Counted from the stretch's first letter, positions 24,053 to 32,896 are shown. The stretch is DNA of 64,000 nt from Pseudomonas sp. REP124 (GCF_020164475.1 NZ_JAIQWX010000006.1:26827-90826); one strand, 5' to 3'. The notes: generated by a model not told the origin, from the sequence alone. A program made the numbers and translations.

Positions 24053-24616
24053 ATGGAGCTCACCTTTGCGCAGTTGCTTGAAATCTATTCCCACGCCCGC
24101 ATCCATGCGGGCGTTTTCGTTTCCCCCCTCAACACCGCCATGGCTCGCCGCAAAATCAACTCGCCCAAACGCATCGCCGCCTTCCTCGCACAAGTCGGCC
24201 ATGAATCCGGGCAGTTGCAGTACGTGCGTGAACTGGGTAGCGATCAATACCTGAGCAAATACGACACAGGATCCCTGGCTGCTCGCCTGGGCAATACGCC
24301 GGAGCCCGATGGCGATGGTCAGCGTTATCGTGGTCGGGGTCTGATCCAGATCACCGGTCGCAATAACTATCGCCAGTGCAGCCTTGGCCTGTTTGGTGAT
24401 GAGCGTTTGTTGGCTTTGCCGGAACTGCTCGAGCAACCGCAGTGGGCCGCCGAGTCTGCGGCGTGGTTCTGGGAGCAGAACGGCCTCAATGAACTGGCTG
24501 ATCGCGACCAGTTCAACAGCATCACGCGGCGTATCAACGGTGGCTTGAACGGATTGCAGGATCGTTTGCAGCTCTGGGCGCGGGCGAGGGCGGTGTTATG
24601 TCAGCCTTCGGTTTGA
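24053..24616 (+). CDS. Endolysin, glycoside hydrolase family 19 type
   Basis: 187 residues, a lysozyme/chitinase-like fold that cleaves peptidoglycan glycan strands. The catalytic-Glu motif is QVGHESGQL, and the signature YRGRGLIQITGRNNY follows. There is no signal peptide, so export depends on the holin. Rz overlaps its 3' end by 19 bases. Confidence 0.9.
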   Translation: MELTFAQLLEIYSHARIHAGVFVSPLNTAMARRKINSPKRIAAFLAQVGHESGQLQYVRELGSDQYLSKYDTGSLAARLGNTPEPDGDGQRYRGRGLIQITGRNNYRQCSLGLFGDERLLALPELLEQPQWAAESAAWFWEQNGLNELADRDQFNSITRRINGGLNGLQDRLQLWARARAVLCQPSV

Positions 24617-25134
24617 AGCCTGCGGTCTATCGGTGGTTCTGTGCTGCCTTGGTGCTGGTCGTGTTGACCTGCGGTTCGGCGGCGCTGGCCTGGCGGATTC
24701 AGGATTGGCGTTATGGTCGGCAGTTGGCGGAGCAGGCTCGCTTGCACAGTGAATCGCTGAATCAGTTGAATCTGGCGGCGGCGATGCAGCAACGAATCGA
24801 GCAGAACAAGCGCCTGGCCCTCGAGCAACAACTGTCGACCAGCGAACAAAACCATTTCCGAGTGTTGAGCGATGTCCAACGTGATCAGGATCGCCTGCGC
24901 GATCGTCTTGCCACTGCTGATGTGCGGCTGTCAGTCCTCCTCGATGCCGCTGACACGGCTTCAATCCGTACAGTGCCAGCCGCCTCCGGCCCCGGCGGCG
25001 TGGATTCTGGCCCCGTACGCGCCCGACTTGACCCGGCGCATGCTCAACGAATTATCGCCATCACCGATGCCGGCGACCGGGGATTGATTGCCTTGCAGGC
25101 GTGTCAGGCATATGTGAGGGCGCTAATCCGCTAA
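24598..25134 (+). CDS. Rz-like inner-membrane spanin
   Basis: 178 residues. One N-terminal transmembrane segment (about residues 12-32) is followed by a periplasmic alpha-helical/coiled-coil region rich in Gln, Glu and Arg, as in Rz proteins that complete outer-membrane disruption. It overlaps the endolysin stop and contains the Rz1 gene in another frame. pncC begins 73 bases after its stop. Confidence 0.82.
   Translation: MSAFGLKPAVYRWFCAALVLVVLTCGSAALAWRIQDWRYGRQLAEQARLHSESLNQLNLAAAMQQRIEQNKRLALEQQLSTSEQNHFRVLSDVQRDQDRLRDRLATADVRLSVLLDAADTASIRTVPAASGPGGVDSGPVRARLDPAHAQRIIAITDAGDRGLIALQACQAYVRALIR
24872..25087 (+). CDS. Rz1-like outer-membrane spanin lipoprotein, nested inside Rz
   Basis: 71 residues, wholly inside Rz in the +1 frame. 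A hydrophobic signal segment ends in PLLMCGCQSS, a lipobox-like site with an unusual Cys at -2. The mature part has the Rz1 hallmark SVQCQPPPAPAAWILAP followed by a short Pro/Leu tail, strikingly like lambda Rz1. With Rz it would span the periplasm and fuse the membranes. The nested arrangement itself is typical of Rz/Rz1. Confidence 0.82.
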   Translation: MSNVIRIACAIVLPLLMCGCQSSSMPLTRLQSVQCQPPPAPAAWILAPYAPDLTRRMLNELSPSPMPATGD

Positions 25135-25207
25135 CATTTTGAGCGACCCTGTAACTTGCAAGCGCGATGCGCTCGTGTACGGTAGGTCTCATTCCGCCCA
25201 TCAGGAG

Positions 25208-25714
25208 ATGACCGTGAAAGTAACCACTCAACTGGCCGCCGATCTTGGCAGGCACTTGCAGATGCTCAACGCCCATGTCTCCACGGCCGAGTCTTGTACC
25301 GGTGGCGGGATCGCCGAGGCCATCACTCGCATTCCTGGCAGCTCGGCGTGGTTCGAGGCCGGTTATGTCACCTACTCCAACTTGCAGAAGAACATGCAAC
25401 TGGGTGTCCCGGTCGAGTTGTTCACGACGGTGGGCGCTGTCAGCCAGGAGGTGGTCGAGGCGATGGCCAGGGGGGCGCAGGAAAAAAGCCGGGCGTTTTT
25501 CTCCGTGGCGGTCAGTGGCATTGCCGGGCCGGACGGCGGTTCGCCGAACAAGCCGGTGGGCACGGTATGGCTGGCCTGGGGCGTGGGCGAGCGGGTATTC
25601 AGCGAGTTGCAGCACTTCGCCGGTGACCGCGACGAGGTTCGCCGACAAACGGTGAAGGCCGCGCTAGAGGGGTTGCTGCGGTATGCCGCGGCAGAAATCT
25701 CAAATCAGGGGTAG
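25208..25714 (+). CDS. pncC: Nicotinamide-nucleotide amidase (CinA C-terminal domain protein)
   Basis: 168 residues. It deamidates nicotinamide mononucleotide to nicotinate mononucleotide in NAD salvage. Signatures are [15 protein letters not shown] and [11 protein letters not shown]. Only the C-terminal CinA domain exists, as normal in Pseudomonas. ATG 25208 has TCAGGAG upstream. It marks the right-hand boundary of the tailocin site and precedes recA. Confidence 0.92.
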   Translation: MTVKVTTQLAADLGRHLQMLNAHVSTAESCTGGGIAEAITRIPGSSAWFEAGYVTYSNLQKNMQLGVPVELFTTVGAVSQEVVEAMARGAQEKSRAFFSVAVSGIAGPDGGSPNKPVGTVWLAWGVGERVFSELQHFAGDRDEVRRQTVKAALEGLLRYAAAEISNQG

Positions 25715-25741
25715 GCGATCCACAATCGCTGTGGAATAATA

Positions 25742-25757
25742 CTGGCTACTTATACAG
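25742..25757 (+). promoter_or_regulatory. LexA box of recA
   Basis: CTGGCTACTTATACAG fits CTG-N10-CAG and lies 40 bases before the recA start, overlapping the probable -10 (TATACA). Confidence 0.88.
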
Positions 25758-25797
25758 GTGTTGGCCGTCAGGCCTTATTGATTACGTGAGGACTTTA

Positions 25798-26856
25798 ATG
25801 GACGACAACAAGAAGAAAGCCTTGGCTGCGGCCCTGGGTCAGATCGAACGTCAATTCGGCAAGGGTGCCGTAATGCGTATGGGCGATCAGGACCGTCAGG
25901 CGATCCCATCCATCTCTACTGGCTCTCTGGGTCTGGACATTGCTCTTGGCATCGGCGGTCTGCCAAAAGGCCGTATTGTTGAAATCTACGGTCCTGAATC
26001 TTCCGGTAAAACCACTCTCACTCTCTCCGTGATCGCCCAGGCTCAAAAAGCTGGCGCGACCTGCGCATTCGTCGACGCCGAACACGCCCTGGACCCTGAA
26101 TACGCCGGCAAGCTGGGCGTGAACGTCGACGATCTGCTGGTTTCCCAGCCGGACACCGGCGAACAGGCCCTGGAAATCACCGACATGCTGGTGCGTTCCA
26201 ACGCGGTTGACGTGATCATCGTCGACTCCGTGGCGGCGCTGGTACCGAAGGCTGAAATCGAAGGCGAAATGGGTGACATGCATGTGGGCCTGCAAGCCCG
26301 TCTGATGTCCCAGGCGCTGCGTAAAATCACCGGTAACATCAAGAACGCCAACTGCCTGGTGATCTTCATCAACCAGATCCGTATGAAAATCGGTGTGATG
26401 TTCGGCAGCCCGGAAACCACCACCGGTGGTAACGCGCTGAAGTTCTACGCTTCGGTTCGTCTGGACATCCGTCGCACTGGCGCGGTGAAAGAAGGTGATG
26501 AAGTCGTCGGTAGCGAAACCCGCGTCAAGGTTGTGAAGAACAAGGTGGCTTCGCCGTTCCGTCAGGCCGAGTTCCAGATTCTTTACGGCAAGGGCATCTA
26601 CCTCAATGGCGAGATGATCGACCTGGGTGTTCTGCACGGTTTCGTTGAAAAATCCGGTGCCTGGTATGCCTACAACGGCACCAAGATCGGTCAGGGTAAA
26701 GCCAACTCGGCCAAGTACCTGGCGGATAACCCGGATGTTGCCGCTGCGCTCGAGAAACAACTGCGTGACAAGCTGCTGTCTCCTGCGTCGGTAGCAGACG
26801 CCAAAGCTTCTGCGGTTAAAGAGACCGAAGACGATCTGGCTGACGCTGATATCTGA
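25798..26856 (+). CDS. recA: Recombinase RecA
   Basis: 352 residues. It forms filaments on single-stranded DNA for homologous recombination and stimulates self-cleavage of LexA and S24-type phage repressors. Walker A is GPESSGKTT; the signature [11 protein letters not shown] is intact, as is an acidic C-terminus. The start [14 protein letters not shown] at 25798 has GTGAGGA upstream. recX follows after 8 bases. Confidence 0.98.
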   Translation: MDDNKKKALAAALGQIERQFGKGAVMRMGDQDRQAIPSISTGSLGLDIALGIGGLPKGRIVEIYGPESSGKTTLTLSVIAQAQKAGATCAFVDAEHALDPEYAGKLGVNVDDLLVSQPDTGEQALEITDMLVRSNAVDVIIVDSVAALVPKAEIEGEMGDMHVGLQARLMSQALRKITGNIKNANCLVIFINQIRMKIGVMFGSPETTTGGNALKFYASVRLDIRRTGAVKEGDEVVGSETRVKVVKNKVASPFRQAEFQILYGKGIYLNGEMIDLGVLHGFVEKSGAWYAYNGTKIGQGKANSAKYLADNPDVAAALEKQLRDKLLSPASVADAKASAVKETEDDLADADI

Positions 26857-26864
26857 TTGATCCG

Positions 26865-27332
26865 ATGACGACCGCCGTACTCGATACACTCGTCGCGGTG
26901 CGGCGAACCGCCATGGACCTGCTCGCGCGACGCGAGCACGGTCGAGTCGAGCTGACGCGTAAACTGCGTCAGCGCGGCGCTCTCCCAGAACTGATCGAAA
27001 CAGCGCTCGACCGATTGACGGAAGAGGGCTTGCTCTCCGAATCCCGTTATCTCGAAAGCTTCGTTTCCTATCGTGCCCGCTCCGGCTATGGCCCTTTGCG
27101 CATTCGTGAAGAGTTGAGCCAGCGGGGCCTGCAACGCAGCGATATCGAGTTGGCCTTGCGCGAATGCGGTATCGACTGGCAGGCGCAACTGGAAGACACC
27201 TGGCGGCGCAAGTTTTCCGAGTTGCCGATAGATGCACGGGAACGCGCCAAGCAAGGCAGGTTCCTGGCCTATCGGGGATACTCCATGGAAATGATCAGCC
27301 GCTTGCTCAGTGGCCGAAGCATGGATTACTGA
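26865..27332 (+). CDS. recX: RecA regulatory protein RecX
   Basis: 155 residues made of repeated three-helix modules (motifs [34 protein letters not shown]). RecX caps RecA filaments and limits SOS activity. It lies 8 bases behind recA and so is SOS co-regulated by readthrough. A bidirectional terminator follows. Confidence 0.95.
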   Translation: MTTAVLDTLVAVRRTAMDLLARREHGRVELTRKLRQRGALPELIETALDRLTEEGLLSESRYLESFVSYRARSGYGPLRIREELSQRGLQRSDIELALRECGIDWQAQLEDTWRRKFSELPIDARERAKQGRFLAYRGYSMEMISRLLSGRSMDY

Positions 27333-27338
27333 CTGAAT

Positions 27339-27378
27339 AAAAACGGCCCGCTATTTCGATAGCGGGCCGTTTTTTTTG
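27339..27378. terminator. Bidirectional terminator, recX / LOG gene
   Basis: AAAAACGGCCCGCTAT-TTCG-ATAGCGGGCCGTTTTTTTT, a perfect stem flanked by A and T tracts, serves both convergent genes. Confidence 0.92.
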
Positions 27379-27380
27379 CC

Positions 27381-28523
27381 TCAGATTTCTTTCGAAGTTT
27401 CCCGCGATCGTTGCTGCGCTTGGGGTTGGGCCTGAAGTTGAGATTGAGACTGAGATTGTTCCCAGTTTTCCGACAGGTTGATGTAATCCACCAGCTCTCG
27501 CAACCGGCCGTGGTTACGGGCGTTGAAAGTGAAGGCCAGCCGAGCCAGATGGCCGAACTGCGCTTCATCATGCTCTTCACCGCTATAGGCGTGCTGATGG
27601 AAATGATCGCTCAGGCACAAATCCGCGAACGCCTCCTGCATGTCTTCAAGTGCTCGATCACTGAGCCGGTGATTCATGCGAATCACGAACTGATGCTTGA
27701 GCCACCGGCTGGAGTGGAAGTTGCTGTAGAACTGGTTGATGTGCTCGACCGCTTCCTCGACGGTGTGGACCAGTCTCACCAGTTTCATGTCTGTAGGCAG
27801 GATGTAGCGATTTTCCTCCAGCTGTTGCTGGATGAAGTCCAGCGCTCCTTGCCAGAATTTGCCGCCAGGTACATCCAGCAACACCACCGGCACCAGTGGG
27901 CTTTTGCCGGTCTGGATCAGTGTCAGTACTTCCAGCGCTTCATCAAGGGTGCCGAATCCGCCCGGACAGAGCACCAGGGCATCGGCTTCCTTGACGAAGA
28001 ACAGCTTGCGGGTGAAGAAAAAGTGGAACGGCAGCAGGTTGGTCGTGCCGTTCACGGTGGGGTTGGCGTGCTGTTCGAACGGCAGGGTGATGTTGAAGCC
28101 CAGGCTGTTGTCTCGTCCGGCGCCTTCGTGGGCCGCCGCCATGATGCCGCCACCGGCGCCGGTGATGACCATCATCTCCGAGCGGGCGAGCGCGGCGCCG
28201 AGTTCCCGGGCCATGGCGTACAGCGGGTGTTCAATCGGTGTGCGGGCCGAGCCGAACACCGTGACCTTGCGTCGCCCCTTGAACTGCTCGAGTACCCGGA
28301 ACGCTTGCTCCAGCTCGCGAAGGGCTTGCAGGGTGATCTTGGCATTCCAGCGGTTGTGGTCTTCCTGGGCCATGCGCAGCACGGTCAGGATCATGTCGCG
28401 GTAGATGGGGATGTTGGGGCTGTTGGGTGAAACCAGGTTGAGTTGTTCTTCGACCTTGCTGATGAGGTCGTGGCCGCTTTCCTGAAAATGACGGCTCAGG
28501 AGGTCATTCGGTTGGTAAGGCAT
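27381..28523 (-). CDS. LOG-family nucleotide-binding protein
   Basis: 380 residues from AGAAGGAGAAG-preceded ATG. The Rossmann-like LOG/lysine decarboxylase-like domain shows ITGAGGGIMAAAHEGA and PGGFGTLDEALE, the phosphoribohydrolase signature. Such proteins cleave nucleoside 5'-monophosphates to base and ribose 5-phosphate; substrate here is unknown. It is longer than plain LOG proteins, with an N-terminal helical region and a C-terminal extension ending in a Gln/Ser/Ala-rich tail encoded by imperfect 6-base repeats (27408-27459). Confidence 0.85.
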   Translation of the reverse strand: MPYQPNDLLSRHFQESGHDLISKVEEQLNLVSPNSPNIPIYRDMILTVLRMAQEDHNRWNAKITLQALRELEQAFRVLEQFKGRRKVTVFGSARTPIEHPLYAMARELGAALARSEMMVITGAGGGIMAAAHEGAGRDNSLGFNITLPFEQHANPTVNGTTNLLPFHFFFTRKLFFVKEADALVLCPGGFGTLDEALEVLTLIQTGKSPLVPVVLLDVPGGKFWQGALDFIQQQLEENRYILPTDMKLVRLVHTVEEAVEHINQFYSNFHSSRWLKHQFVIRMNHRLSDRALEDMQEAFADLCLSDHFHQHAYSGEEHDEAQFGHLARLAFTFNARNHGRLRELVDYINLSENWEQSQSQSQLQAQPQAQQRSRETSKEI

Positions 28524-29002
28524 TCAACTTCTCCTTCTGCACAGAACCCAAGGCTTCGACAACGCATTCGTCGACGCCACGACACGTCCTGTGTCGCTGT
28601 CTGCCCAGGCCCATGCCTGGGCGATCCACTTGACCCGAACAACATCGGGTCATCCATACAGGCTCTGTTTTTCCCTTGGATGAAAGAAACGTTCGCATGA
28701 CACAACGGGTATCGGGCAGCCCCCTTCAGCCCTGAAACATAACGATCGATACCTTGAAATCTAGACCCTTGTGGTGATTTGCGCTGACTGGATCATTGCG
28801 CCGCAAAGTCTTTTCTGGCAACCGCTTATTGACTGTTTACGAAGTGGTTTCGCCGCTCGTCTGAAGCTGCGCCGTGCGTCTGCCACTCTGATTTACTAAT
28901 TTACAGGCGTCATACGACAGCTTTGCGTCAAAGCAGGGCTTGGGTTCAAGCGGTACAGGGATTGATCGCTCAACAAGAGCGAGTAGCAAGGAGGCGGGAG
29001 CC
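28524..29002. other. 479-base gap with three consecutive short hairpins
   Basis: No gene is supported. Near the LOG gene start lie three simple stems within 72 bases: CGACAC/GTGTCG (28580-28596), GCCCAGGC/GCCTGGGC (28603-28622) and GACCCGA/TCGGGTC (28632-28651). A T5 run is near 28671 on the plus strand. The remainder, A/T-richer than its surroundings, probably holds divergent promoters for the LOG gene and the small protein at 29003. Confidence 0.5.
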
Positions 29003-29203
29003 ATGGCCAGAGTCGTTCTGGAAATAGAGATCGATACACAACTGTATCGATTGCTCAAGTCATCGGCCGAGACCAATCATTTGAGTCTTGAAGAAGAGTG
29101 CTGCCGACGACTGGAGGGGGGAGAGCATCGTTCGCGCTATTTGCAGGCACTGCTGGCAGAACTGCGCGCCGAGGATGAACAGCGGCGCGCAAAATCCCAC
29201 TGA
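29003..29203 (+). CDS. Small hypothetical protein, possibly ribbon-helix-helix
   Basis: 66 residues with an excellent site (GGAGGCGGGAG) ending 2 bases before ATG. A beta-strand-like start (ARVVLEIEID) is followed by a helix and LSLEEECCRRLE, then a charged helix rich in Glu and Arg. This layout resembles Arc/FitA-type DNA-binding proteins, but I see no definite match. The frame opening at 28940 is rejected because the ribosome site favours 29003. Confidence 0.65.
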   Translation: MARVVLEIEIDTQLYRLLKSSAETNHLSLEEECCRRLEGGEHRSRYLQALLAELRAEDEQRRAKSH

Positions 29204-29626
29204 TTACTTTTTCTTCGGCGTTGCTTTCGGGCAGTCCGATTCCTGGAAGCTTGCCGAGCCTACCGGGCGATTGGTCTTGATCTCGGTGAAGTCGTAACGC
29301 ATCACCGCGCCTTTTGCCATCAGCTTGCGGAAACCGGGGTTGTTGCAGACCGAGGCGCCGAGCTGGAAATACACCGCCTTTGGATCGGCGCGCATTTTCT
29401 GGGCGTGGCTGCTTTGCACGCTCAGGTGGTTGATCAGCGTGTTGCCTTCGACGGTGTAGCCCTGATCAAGAATGTCTTCATTGATCGCCCGTGGAGTGCC
29501 AACGCTGCTTTGTGCGGCGACATTGCGCAGCTCTTTGTTCAGATTCTGCTCACTCAGGGACGCAGCCTGAGCGCTGAAGGACGACGCCAGCAGAATGGCA
29601 GCGGTTGGGACGATAAGGCGCAGCAT
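29204..29626 (-). CDS. Secreted protein of the PA3611 (quorum-sensing-regulated virulence factor) family
   Basis: 140 residues with a signal peptide (LIVPTAAILLASSFSAQAA, cleavage after AQA). The mature part is about 120 residues with two Cys (VCNNPGFRKLM and SDCPKATPKKK), probably disulphide-linked. The neighbourhood (recX, DTW protein, erdR, dgkA) matches the P. aeruginosa PA3603-PA3616 region, where PA3611 sits. The name comes from that species; function in a fluorescens strain is unknown. Confidence 0.75.
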   Translation of the reverse strand: MLRLIVPTAAILLASSFSAQAASLSEQNLNKELRNVAAQSSVGTPRAINEDILDQGYTVEGNTLINHLSVQSSHAQKMRADPKAVYFQLGASVCNNPGFRKLMAKGAVMRYDFTEIKTNRPVGSASFQESDCPKATPKKK

Positions 29627-29815
29627 GAAACTCTCCTGGTTCAGTGACTGGTGCTTCGACCAGCCACGTGACTGTGCGTTCAGTGGCGGCGAATTATAGG
29701 GGAGCCCGTCTGGACGGTACAGGCTTGTGCCGGCGGCTCTGATAAACTGCCGGTCTTTATTGCCCTGCCGAGTCCTGTTCGTGTCGAGTTTCCCAGTCTG
29801 CCGGCGTTGCCATTG

Positions 29816-30559
29816 ATGAACCACGCCCAAAACGCCGTCGCCCGTCTGCGTGACCAACGTGAAGATGAAGGTATCAAGCCGATTCAGGCCCGAGGCTGGC
29901 GCGCGCCCCGTTGCCGCGCCTGTCGAGTGATCGAGAGTCATTGCCTGTGCGCCTGGCGCCCGCAGGTCGAGAGTCGTTCCGGTATCTGTCTGATCATGAC
30001 CAGCAAGGAAGTGTTCAAGCCCAGCAATACTGGTTGGCTGATTGCCGATGTGGTGCGCGACAACCATGCGTTCATCTGGTCGCGGACTGAAGTCGATCAG
30101 CAGTTGCTGGCGCTGCTGTCCGACCCGCAATGGCAGCCTTACCTGGTGTTCCCCGGCGAGTACGTGGCGCCTGAGCGCGTGACCAACACGGTGACGACCG
30201 ATAGCCGCAAGCGTCCACTGTTCATTCTGCTGGATGCGACCTGGACCGAAGCCCGCAAGATTTTCCGTAAAAGCCCTTATTTCGACGCGTTGCCGATCCT
30301 CAGCCTGCTGCCCGAAAAACTTTCCCGCTATCAGTTGCGTCGTTCGACCCGCAGCGAGCACCTGTGCACGGCCGAAGTCGCGGCGCTGTGCCTGGATCTG
30401 GCAGGCGATGTTCAGGCCGCATCGGCCCTGGAAGCCTATTTCGATGTGTTCAGCCAGCATTACCTCGATGCCAAGCGACAACTGGAAATGAATGTTGAAA
30501 CACCGGCGCATGCCGAGTTGTTGCCGTTTGTGCGAAACGCTGCTGCGGTCATGAGCTGA
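29816..30559 (+). CDS. DTW domain protein, tRNA-uridine aminocarboxypropyltransferase
   Basis: 247 residues from ATG 29816 (a TTG lies three codons earlier). The N-terminal CRACRVIESHCLCAW is the Cys cluster of the DTW family, and LLDATWTEARKIFRKS carries the name-giving D-x-T-W. Members (TapT/YfiP, TuaA) add acp3 to uridine in the tRNA variable or D loop using SAM. Site specificity cannot be read here. Confidence 0.85.
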   Translation: MNHAQNAVARLRDQREDEGIKPIQARGWRAPRCRACRVIESHCLCAWRPQVESRSGICLIMTSKEVFKPSNTGWLIADVVRDNHAFIWSRTEVDQQLLALLSDPQWQPYLVFPGEYVAPERVTNTVTTDSRKRPLFILLDATWTEARKIFRKSPYFDALPILSLLPEKLSRYQLRRSTRSEHLCTAEVAALCLDLAGDVQAASALEAYFDVFSQHYLDAKRQLEMNVETPAHAELLPFVRNAAAVMS

Positions 30560-30748
30560 TTGTCGCCCATACTGCAAAAGACTGTACTGGCCATGTAGCT
30601 TGACCACCCTGGCTTCGCTGGGCATGCTTGGCGCCGATTAGGGTGCGGCCGAAATTTGATACACCGTGTGTACTGGTGTTGAACGTGCCCTGTTGGTGCA
30701 GCTCCGTGGCTGTACTTCGAGTTGTTTGAAAACAGGATCATTTGAAAA

Positions 30749-31399
30749 ATGGCCACATACGAAATCCTGATTGCCGATGACCACCCGCTTTTTCGTTCCG
30801 CCTTGCATCAAGCGTTGACCCTGGGCCTTGGCCCGGATGTCCGTCTGGTGGAAGTGGCGAGCATTGCCGAACTGGAAACCCGCCTGACCGAAAAGTCCGA
30901 CTGGGACCTGGTGCTGCTGGATCTGAACATGCCCGGAGCCTACGGCTTTTCCGGGTTGGTGCTGTTGCGTGGCCAATACCCGCAGATTCCGGTGGTGATG
31001 GTCTCGGCTCAGGAAGAAGCCTCGGTGATGGTCAAGTCCCGGGAGTTTGGCGCCAGTGGCTTCATACCCAAGTCCAGCGACCTGAAGGTGATCCAGAAAG
31101 CCGTGCGTTCGGTGCTCGATGGTGACGTCTACTGGCCTGCGCAGGCATTTGAAGCCGTTGCCGTGTCCGAAGAAGCCAAGGCGGCCAGTGAAGGCCTTGC
31201 CAGCCTGACTCCGCAGCAGTTCCGCGTGCTGACCATGGTCTGCGAAGGTTTGCTGAACAAGCAGATCGCCTACGAGCTGAGTGTTTCCGAAGCGACCATC
31301 AAGGCCCACGTGACGGCGATTTTCCGCAAGCTCAATGTACGAACGCGGACCCAGGCAGCGTTGCTCCTGCAACAACTTGAGTCAATTTCGAGCCACTAA
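30749..31399 (+). CDS. erdR: LuxR-family response regulator ErdR
   Basis: 216 residues: receiver domain (acidic pair D10-D11, phosphoacceptor D58 in LLDLNMPG) and a C-terminal LuxR HTH (SLTPQQFRVLTMVCEGLLNKQIA). The match to P. aeruginosa ErdR, including dgkA next door, identifies it. ErdR activates acsA and ethanol/acetate utilisation genes and in several pseudomonads partners the sensor MxtR, which is not in this window. Confidence 0.88.
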   Translation: MATYEILIADDHPLFRSALHQALTLGLGPDVRLVEVASIAELETRLTEKSDWDLVLLDLNMPGAYGFSGLVLLRGQYPQIPVVMVSAQEEASVMVKSREFGASGFIPKSSDLKVIQKAVRSVLDGDVYWPAQAFEAVAVSEEAKAASEGLASLTPQQFRVLTMVCEGLLNKQIAYELSVSEATIKAHVTAIFRKLNVRTRTQAALLLQQLESISSH

Positions 31400-31476
31400 G
31401 GGTTGGCGTCTTCACGCTTTTTTGACTTGGGTTAATCTAGTTTCCTCACTCCTTTTCTGGTCAGTTGCCTACTCTT

Positions 31477-31839
31477 ATGTCTCCTTTCAAAGGCCAGACC
31501 GGCCTTAAACGCATTCTCAATGCCTCCGGCTATTCCTTTGATGGCCTGCGCGCCGCCTTTACCGGCGAGGCGGCTTTTCGGCAGCTGGTCCTGCTCAATG
31601 TCATTCTGATTCCCTTGTCGTTCTTCCTGAACGTCAGTCGCGTCGAGCAGGCGTTGCTGATTGCGGTCTGCCTGCTGGCACTGATCGTCGAGTTGCTCAA
31701 CTCGGCAGTGGAGGCGGCGATTGACCGTATCTCCCTCGAACGGCACCCGCTGTCAAAAAACGCCAAGGACATGGGCAGCGCCGCGCAATTGGTGGCACTG
31801 ACCATGATCGCCCTGGTCTGGGCAGTGATTCTGCTCTAA
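31477..31839 (+). CDS. dgkA: Diacylglycerol kinase
   Basis: 120 residues, three transmembrane helices. This trimeric inner-membrane enzyme recycles diacylglycerol from lipid and glucan modification to phosphatidate. The signature EAAFRQL and the catalytic/metal region ELLNSAVEAAIDR (Asn-Ser-x-x-Glu) are intact. ATG 31477 is preferred to the upstream frame opening. Confidence 0.94.
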   Translation: MSPFKGQTGLKRILNASGYSFDGLRAAFTGEAAFRQLVLLNVILIPLSFFLNVSRVEQALLIAVCLLALIVELLNSAVEAAIDRISLERHPLSKNAKDMGSAAQLVALTMIALVWAVILL

Positions 31840-32762
31840 GCGATTGCCGGCAGTACGATCTCGTCGCTGCGCTGGACTCCTGCGGTGAAAGCGCGGCACA
31901 GATCGAGAAACTCGCGCATCGCCGAGGTCTGGTACTTCTGTTTGTGCCAGATGAAGTAAAACTGCCGCGCCAGGTCCAGATCCGGTGTCTCCACCGGCAC
32001 CAGACTGCCGCGACGAAACGCATCGCGCAGTGCCAGCCGTGAAATGCAGCCAATCCCCAGACCTGACTCCACAGCACGCTTGATCGCTTCGGTGTGCTCC
32101 AGCTCCAGACGAATGTTCAGCGCGCTGTGGTGATGACGCATGGCCTGATCGAAGGTCAGCCGCGTTCCCGAACCCTGTTCGCGCAGAATCCAGGCTTCCT
32201 GGCTCAGTTCGTCCATGGTCGCGATGCCGCGTTGGGCCAGCGGATGCTGCGGGGCGCAAAACACCACCAGTTCGTCCTCGACCCAGCTCTGCACTTCGAT
32301 GTCCGGGTGGTTGCAATCGCCCTCGATCAGACCCAGATCAATTTCGTAGTGGGCGACCTGTTGCACAATGTTGGCAGTGTTCTGCACATGCAGCTTCACC
32401 TGGCTTTCCGGGTGGCGCTGCATGAAGCCGCCGATCAGCAGGGTGGCCAGGTAATTGCCGATGGTCAGGGTGGCGCCGACCGCCAATGAGCCGAAACCGG
32501 ACTTGCCGTTGAGCAGGTCTTCGATTTCCTTGGCCTGGTCGAGCATTGCCACCGCTTGCGGCAGCAGCTGCTTGCCGAGGGCGTTGAGGCTCAGCCGTTT
32601 GCCGGCGCGATCGAACAGCTGGCAGCTGGACTGGCGCTCCAGTTCGGTGATCGAGGTGCTCGCCGCCGATTGCGAGAGATTGAGCAGGCCCGCGGCGCGG
32701 GAAACACTCTCTTGCTGGGCGACGGCGACGAAGACTTGAAGTTGACGGAGAGTAAATCGCAT
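31836..32762 (-). CDS. finR: LysR-family regulator FinR
   Basis: 308 residues. The HTH is at the N-terminus (MRFTLRQLQVFVAVAQQE), followed by a substrate-binding domain. It is divergent from fpr, the arrangement of finR/fpr in P. putida and P. aeruginosa, where FinR is needed for fpr induction by superoxide and iron changes. The frame extends 35 codons upstream without homology. Its stop overlaps the end of dgkA by 4 bases. Confidence 0.88.
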   Translation of the reverse strand: MRFTLRQLQVFVAVAQQESVSRAAGLLNLSQSAASTSITELERQSSCQLFDRAGKRLSLNALGKQLLPQAVAMLDQAKEIEDLLNGKSGFGSLAVGATLTIGNYLATLLIGGFMQRHPESQVKLHVQNTANIVQQVAHYEIDLGLIEGDCNHPDIEVQSWVEDELVVFCAPQHPLAQRGIATMDELSQEAWILREQGSGTRLTFDQAMRHHHSALNIRLELEHTEAIKRAVESGLGIGCISRLALRDAFRRGSLVPVETPDLDLARQFYFIWHKQKYQTSAMREFLDLCRAFTAGVQRSDEIVLPAIA

Positions 32763-32896
32763 ATCGATATAACCGATAACCCTTATCTTAATAATCCATT
32801 TAACAGATATTCTCTCTGCTATTAGAATGCGATGCAATTGCGCACCCTTCCAGAGAGTTCGGAGCACGCGCAGATAATCTCCAGGAGTCCCCGTAC

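Noticed and set aside
25208..25714. pncC as a truncated CinA
   Set aside because: The single C-terminal domain is the normal form at this locus in Pseudomonas; the start and stop are intact.
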